Positions 58,600 to 64,000 of a DNA stretch of 64,000 bases are shown here, in pieces. A model generated the notes under the pieces. It had not been told where the DNA came from and did not search any database. It saw only the letters and a list, made by a program, of their open reading frames with translations. Each line of letters opens with the position of its first letter. Position 1 is the stretch's first letter. The position numbers were made by a program, and so were the translations under genes. The DNA comes from Cunninghamia lanceolata (taxonomy: Eukaryota; Streptophyta; Pinopsida; Cupressales; Cupressaceae), in contig BSBN01000039.1 of NCBI GenBank assembly GCA_027924645.1, forward strand, positions 23,720,001 through 23,784,000. Direction: 5' to 3'.

Positions 58600-59965
58600 C
58601 ACCTAATGTTGCATAATTGAGATTTTGTGATCTATATCATCAAATATGAGAAATCCATTATCGGTGTTTATTAATTGTATTTCTTGATTTGTGTAGTATT
58701 CACCTTGATATTCATTAGACCATGGTGTATGTCTATCAATATCTCTTCTTCCAAACATATCTGTTTCAGAAACTTCCATAATCTAATTATGATGTAGCCT
58801 TTATATGATTTCCCATTCATGCTCTGTTGTGTTTCCCTGAAGAGGTTGATTATCTTCAATTTTACAATCACTACTACTTTCAGCATCTTCTGGAATACTT
58901 CTTCATTGCACATGCCAAGGATTATAATTGAATCACTCCTAGTTTTATATTATTGCATCATTATGAAGACCAATATCTCTTTCTATATGGTGAAATGGCT
59001 TATACAGTAGCAACTCATACCTGTAAAAATCAACTCATTTATCAGACTTACATTGAGGGATGGATACAAACCTTGGAAACACTCTCACAATAACTGTCAT
59101 TCCCCTTTCCTTCCATTGGTTATCTCTTCTTCGCTTTGGATTATATGTCCATGATCTAGCTACATCAATAAGTCAAACACCTTCCATGCAAAAGGGCCTA
59201 TTCATATGTCCATCAATGAAAGATTGTGTATATTCTTCATACTTATCTTCATCATTTTTAGCTATAGGTTTGAATACCTCATGTGAGACATTTAAATTGA
59301 CAAATTTTCTACTGCTCTCTACTAATGGAAGTTCTAATAACATATGACATATTTCTTGTGCCCCAATGTCTTTTTCTATAATTGTTTTAGTAAGAAGCCT
59401 TATGTATGCTCTTGATGCTAAATCATCAGGGTTTTCAATGTTTGCAAGCTGCACCAACATTTGGTGATAAGTTTCTAAACTTTTTTTACTTTAGTCACAT
59501 ATTTGGCAATGTACTTGATTACGACATGTTTGGAAAGAACATGTTGTCAATCGATATTTACTCTCCATAATTGTAGTATGTAACGATTGTGTGTGTTTAC
59601 TCTATCATCATTTCTTGTAGGTTCAATTTTTTTTCACCTGTCTCCAAGTCTTCATATAATTTTGATCCCTCATGATTTAATGGACATGGAGCATTATACC
59701 TATAATTAATAATAGCATTTTTTTAATTTCTTTGTAGTCATATTAAATTGAATTTGTAAATAATAATTTCAAAGACTTTAAATATTACCTATAAACCATT
59801 CATCCTCTTTTCTTAGAAAGACATGTGCACCATGTCTACATATTGTATGTCATTATACAGAATTTAAAATCTCTTCATAATCATGTTCCATATGTACTTG
59901 TGTAAGCTTCCTTGTATTTCAAAGACATGGGTGCTGGACAAAATTTTGTAATACCTATCATTCAA
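58600..59965 (-). pseudogene. Helitron Rep-domain fragment
   Basis: On the minus strand, in order: CRHGAHVFLRKEDEWFI, CPLNHEGSKLYEDLETGE, RNDDRVNTHNRYILQLWRVN and VIKYIAKYVTK (complement of about 59488-59520). Next come LASRAYIRLLTKTIIEKD, EICHMLLELPLVESSRKFV, IVRVFPRFVSIP, YRYELLLYKPFHH and GRRDIDRHTPW. These match the Rep (HUH-type, two-tyrosine) region of Helitron RepHel proteins and the segment after it. The two Tyr of K-Y-x-x-K-Y are kept. The helicase part is absent and several frameshifts occur. Confidence 0.85.
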
Positions 59966-60039
59966 AAAATGTATGAATTTATTTGTTACATTAAAACATA
60001 AATTTTATATAATATATAAAATTTCATTTTATAAAGGAT

Positions 60040-61018
60040 TGATAACATACCTGTATGTTTTGTAGATGTAGATCTTGTTGAAGTGTTGCCATTGATGTCA
60101 AAGGGAGGAAGATTTGTGTCTAATGAAGAGAAGAAATGAAAAGGAGAAAAAGTGTCTAAGGCAGAAGAGAAGAAAATTTCTAAGGAATTAGTTCTGCCTT
60201 TAGTCAGCAAAAAGTTTAGTTCACAAACTTGTAAGTTTGCCTACAACCAGTTTTACTGATTCCAAGTTGGCCAATGGAAAGTACATAAAGAAAAATCTAA
60301 GGCAAGAATAATTTCTACATTTGGTCGGTAAAGTCTTCAGTTCGCAAATTGGTTCATCAGTTTCACAGTTCATTGATTTCTCGATTTCCTGACAAAGGCA
60401 TGAAGAAGAAAAGTTTGAAGTCCAAAGACAAGCTATCATAAAATCTTTTGTTTTGTGAACTAGTTTCCAAGTTTGCCATTTCACCGATTCACCAACTAGG
60501 CAATAAAGGGCTCAAAGGTCAAAGTTCATGATTTGACATTTTTGTCGATAAAAGGAAAAGGAGCAAGTTGGTTAAAAGTGCTTAAAGTCAAGGTTTGTCC
60601 AATGAATGATATTTTGCTGATAGTAATAAAAAAGTGTTTAAGTGTTGGTTTATGAAAAAGAGATTTTGCCAATAAAAGATAAAGTGGCTTTGTGAGTCTT
60701 TGGGAGAAGTTTTGGTTTATGAAGTGCTTAGTTTTCTGAAAAAGAAGTTTGCCGACAGGTGACCTTGCCAATAAAGGAAAAGGATGATGAAATGAGAGTT
60801 CATTGAAATAAGATTTTACCAATAGAAGAGAAAGGAGATGTATTTATGGTTCGTGAAAGTGAGAATTTGCCGATAAAGGCATCAAAGATTGAGGTTCAAA
60901 AATAGATAATTTTCTGATAAAGGCAACAAATGCTAAGGTTTGCAAAAAGAAAGTTTTTTATGATAAAGACCTTTTAGGATAAGTTTGTGATAGCGAGTTT
61001 TCACCTATAAAAGGGATG
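60040..61018 (+). other. 3' untranslated region of a Sirevirus-like element with repeated PPT-like motifs
   Basis: It starts with GCCATTGATGTCAAAGGGAGG, the same phrase that precedes the PPT at 23886. From 60540 to 61018 variants of TTTGCCGATAAAGG recur at least eight times: TTTGTCGATAAAAGG, TTTTGCCAATAAAAG, CTTGCCAATAAAGG, TTTACCAATAGAAG, TTTGCCGATAAAGG, TTTTCTGATAAAGG, TTTATGATAAAG and TCACCTATAAAAGGG. The last directly precedes the LTR start. Multiple PPT-like motifs before the 3' LTR are a known Sirevirus feature. Open frames here are not genes. Confidence 0.65.
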
Positions 61019-61706
61019 TGTTAGCACCTGAATTGACTGGTAGTTTTTTGAGCAATTTTCATGCAGGCGCTCTCCCTAAGTATCCAAAAAATGCTCCAAG
61101 TGTTGGACCTCCTCAGTGTTTTTTCAGCTGCATCATCATATTTTCTTGAGGAGGAGGTCATCATCATCATGTTTGTTTCGATGAAGGTCAGCATCATCAT
61201 GTTCTCCGTCGACCGGTTTCTCATCGTCATCATCATATTGAAATATCGGGTGATGTTTGGTTTTTATCCTGATGATGCTGACGAGCTACAGTGCGCCCTG
61301 ATCTCCTTGCGGAGGTGATTTTTCGAGTATCCGGTGATCTTCCATTTATCACCTTGCCCAGACATGATGATGATGTTGCCCCGATATTCTGAAGGGGTTA
61401 TTCTCTAAGTTGCTCGACCTAACTTGCTTTTTCTTAAGGGTCGTCGTCATCATCATCATATTTCCTTTTATCACCGTGTTGCTTGCGAGGGTCATCATAT
61501 TATCTGCATCATGATATTTCGCCGGGGTGATATTTCTATCATCAGGTGATCTTGGTTATGATCATCCTGATGATGTTGTTGAAGAGATCCAAGTGCGACC
61601 CGATATTCACTAGGGTCATCATATTTTGAACGTCAGGATGATCTTAGTCAATATCATCCTGATGATGTTGTATCACCTTGTTCTTTGTTTCTCATCCTGA
61701 TGATGC

Positions 61707-62296
61707 TGACGTCATCCATACATCAGGATGATATTTCCAAATATCCGGTTCTTTCTGCCTATCTGCATCATGATATTTCCGAAGGAGGGGGTGATATTTT
61801 CATATCACTCGGGTGTGTGTTTGTTCCAGCATCATGATGATGCTGATATGAGGAGATATCCGCCTGCCGGCTTCGTGCGAGCATCATCATATTCATCTAT
61901 CGCCCCGATCTTACAGAGGAGCTACAGTGCAACATGATATTTGCACATCAGGATGATATTTCCAAATATCCGGTTGTCTTCCGAATATCATCCTGATGTT
62001 AATATGATGATGACGTCATCGAGGTCTCGGGGGGGGGTCATGTTTCTAACACTGATCATCTTGAGGAGATCTCCCGACATTTGCAAACATGATGATGACG
62101 TCATCCGGATATGAGGAGGTGCGCAGTAGGCAGATATGATGATGACGTCAGCAAGATATGATGATGACGTCATCAGGATGTTCATCGGCCAGACTTTTGG
62201 TATAGGCTCAGCAGGAGGATGTTTCTCCGATGGATCAGGTTGTGCCGATGAAGGCGATTATCATGCAGGTGGTATTGCAATATGATGCTGACGTCA
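61707..62296. promoter_or_regulatory. Cluster of six TGACGTCA palindromes
   Basis: Exact TGACGTCA occurs at 61707-61714, 62011-62018, 62096-62103, 62143-62150, 62165-62172 and 62289-62296, mostly as GATGATGACGTCATC. A 30-bp segment starting CATCAGGATGATATTTCC is repeated at 61721-61750 and 61946-61975. TGACGTCA is the core site of plant TGA-type bZIP factors. Position upstream of a TATA box suggests an enhancer in the LTR U3 region. Confidence 0.6.
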
Positions 62297-62408
62297 GGGT
62301 GATATTTCGGGCAACAGGATATCATGCTGCTGGAGGATGATGATGATGAAGTCTTATACTAGTGTCGTCAGGAGCAAAAGCACCGACATGATATATGCTC
62401 ATGACCTA

Positions 62409-62418
62409 GTATATAAAG
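62409..62418 (+). promoter_or_regulatory. TATA box of the Sirevirus-like LTR
   Basis: The consensus-quality GTATATAAAG follows the palindrome cluster by about 110 bp and marks the likely start of the R region about 30 bp downstream. No host coding sequence begins after it. Confidence 0.6.
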
Positions 62419-64000
62419 TGTTAAGGAGGTTGCTGCGGGGTGCATGTGGGATAATGTTATCCTGCATATTCGAAATATCATGATGATGAATCTCGGCGGG
62501 AAATGATTGTGATTAACTGTCTGATGTTCTTCCCAAGGCCGCGGGTTGGTGCGCCATTAAATGGCGATTGTTGCAGAGGTATGGGCGATGGCGTGGGCTG
62601 ATCTAGTACCCGGTTGAAGATCTGGATCCCTAGGCGGTGGCGCAGGGCTCGAAAAATCTTCCTGTCTCCTCCCCTACCTACTGCATTAATGTGTTTGAGT
62701 GCCATTTTTATGATACTGTGTATCTGGCGGGCTTTTTGGTCAACCTGGTAGTTAATGCTGAATACACCCTCCTGCTATATAATGCAGACGGTGTTATTCA
62801 TTCAAGGTTGTTGAAAGTTGTAGATTTTTGGCTCTGTAATCCAAAACCAGCTGATCTGGTTGCTCTGTACAGCTTGATCTTGTGAGTTTATGTATCTCCT
62901 GTTGTAGGACTTGGCATGAATCCACTGGTTTCATGGTCGATCTTATATGAGTAATGCTGTCTTAGCATGTGTTGTGTTAATTCTGTCTCCAGTATTGCAT
63001 GTATTCTTCTTCTGGATCTGGATATTTGTGTGATGTTTAGATTCTAGAGCATAGAATTCCTATGTTGAATGTCTGATCTTTTAACCTCTGCTCAAGGGGC
63101 AGATTAAACTGTTTTCAGGTTGAACATTGGGAAGGGTATACTGCAGTAGGGATGCCATAAGTAGAGATAGCTCAACACTCTATATTGGGAGATATCTGTA
63201 AGGCAGATATCATGTGTATCCCCCTGAAATCCAGTTTTAGCTATTCATGCTGATCATTCACAGGTGTATGTCTACCGACTCCAAGCCCTGGATAGGCACC
63301 AATCATGCTGTGTTCTTGTGTTATACACCATGTCCAGCTTTGCATCCAAATTCATATCAAAACATTTCATACTTCCACCTGTTAGTTGTAGGAGTAGGAT
63401 TAGGAACCCCCTGCATGCTCTCATACCCAACCAGACATCATGTCCAAGAATGTTGCCAGCCTTGTGATCTATCATGCAGATCTTGGTCCATACATGAGAG
63501 TATTCTGCCTGTTGTTGTCAAGTTAGATCCTTCTATCTTTGAGCTAGTCAAGGTTACATCTTGAGTTATAGGGATACCCCCCTTGGTGCGGCAGAACCAG
63601 AAGTGAAGGGGAGGAGCTCACGCAACCTCCTGTATTCAGTTGGCCTGAATCTGCCTGTGCATTAGAAGTGGCAAACCCTAATGCTGATTCAGAAGAAAAG
63701 TCAACAGGATGGAAGTTAAGTTAGAGTGATAACAATATGAAGATAAAAGATATTTAAATTAAAGATTTGAATATATGCCTTGAAGCCGACTGGTAAGATG
63801 GATTAATGACTAAGTGAATTGGAAGACTTAAAATGCAGATTGAAGGCGACTCAGTGACATAGAATAGAGAGTTTAAATATATGTATGGGGTTGTTACTGT
63901 AACATGTGGATTGTTCAGTTTTGTGTCCAAACCTATTTTTGGGTGAACCTAAGTATATGTGTTTTAGGCCCTGTTTCATAATGCCAAAATTATAGGATGG

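Larger units (their letters stand above)
61019..64000 (+). repeat. LTR of a second Sirevirus-like element (right end uncertain)
   Basis: It begins TGTTAGCACCTGAATTG right after an AAAAGGGA purine run. The first 1.4 kb is richer in CpG than the rest of the window and is crowded with CATCATGATGATG-type words. A TATA box follows at 62410, and then a T-rich region typical of LTR R-U5 sequence. I could not place the terminal CA; candidates are TAACA near 63733 and 63905. Open frames (for example 62637-62885) resemble no protein. Confidence 0.6.

Noticed and set aside
60221..60822. Minus-strand open frames
   Set aside because: They are antisense to repeated PPT-like motifs, which explains their Lys/Phe/Leu-rich translations.
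62637..62885. Open frame after the TATA box at 62410
   Set aside because: It lies where the R-U5 part of the LTR is expected. There is no protein-family resemblance, and a minus-strand frame of similar length overlaps it.
1..64000. tRNA, rRNA, snRNA or organellar insertions
   Set aside because: I saw no tRNA box A/B pairs in cloverleaf context, no rRNA signature and no organellar gene fragments. A covariance-model scan would be needed to exclude small RNAs.

Overview
This window is nuclear DNA of a seed plant with a large, repeat-dominated genome. It holds plant-type L1 LINEs with DUF4283 and RNase H modules, long Ty1/copia (Sirevirus-like) and Ty3/gypsy LTR elements, a PPR-gene fragment, a Helitron fragment, satellite DNA and long microsatellites. 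The mixture, the decay of nearly every reading frame and the depth of nesting suggest a gymnosperm or similar giant genome, but nothing seen proves the species. I found no complete, uninterrupted host gene. All names rest on motif recognition by eye.

Layout. 1-1054 (-): a two-exon unknown gene cut by the window edge, with one in-frame stop. 1150-4135 (-): a LINE lacking its 3' half. 4367-4506 (-): a piece of an FG-repeat nucleoporin-like sequence. 4507-10643 (+): the 5' LTR, long leader and G-patch-containing gag-like ORF of a large non-autonomous LTR element. 10644-15364 (+): a decayed transposase-like gene with decapeptide repeats, split by a solo copia LTR (12478-14021). 15790-19361: ten tandem ~355-bp satellite monomers. 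19669-19747: a PPR motif. 19753-25518 (+): a 5'-truncated Sirevirus-like copia element with gag zinc knuckles, a ~1,085-codon extra ORF, two polypurine tracts and the 3' LTR. 25519-32388: microsatellites, a dispersed repeat pair and a 36-bp minisatellite. 32389-38573 (+): LTR element B, TSD AGAGG. 38574-51600 (+): pieces of a gag-like pseudogene interrupted by a 5'-truncated LINE (39676-41138, 17-bp TSD) and by gypsy element C (41506-50562, TSD GTGTT). Element C itself carries a nested solo LTR (TSD GAAAC) and a TIR element. 51606-52718 (+): two FG-repeat nucleoporin-like paralogues. 52719-56866 (-): the 3' half, with PPT and 3' LTR, of the element whose 5' half is at 4507. 57038-58296: another LTR of the B/C group. 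58600-59965 (-): a Helitron Rep fragment. 60040-64000 (+): the 3' end and LTR of a second Sirevirus-like element, with repeated PPT-like motifs and a cluster of TGACGTCA palindromes before a TATA box.

The most striking result is that the two LTRs at 4507-5470 (+) and 52719-53682 (-) appear to be the two ends of ONE insertion. Both are 964 bp. Their outer flanks carry matching 5-bp target duplications (CTACT/CTACC). The flanks are the two halves of a single FG-repeat reading frame, which rejoins in frame, and an uninterrupted paralogue of that site lies at 51606-51930. The halves now face each other ~48 kb apart, so a ~46-kb inversion with one breakpoint inside the element is the simplest explanation. 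About 410 bp of the element is present at both breakpoints. Elements B and C, the satellite and the transposase-like gene all lie inside the inferred inverted segment.

A second general point is that I recognise no reverse transcriptase or integrase in any LTR element here, while gag-like or extra ORFs survive. The LTR elements look non-autonomous or internally deleted.
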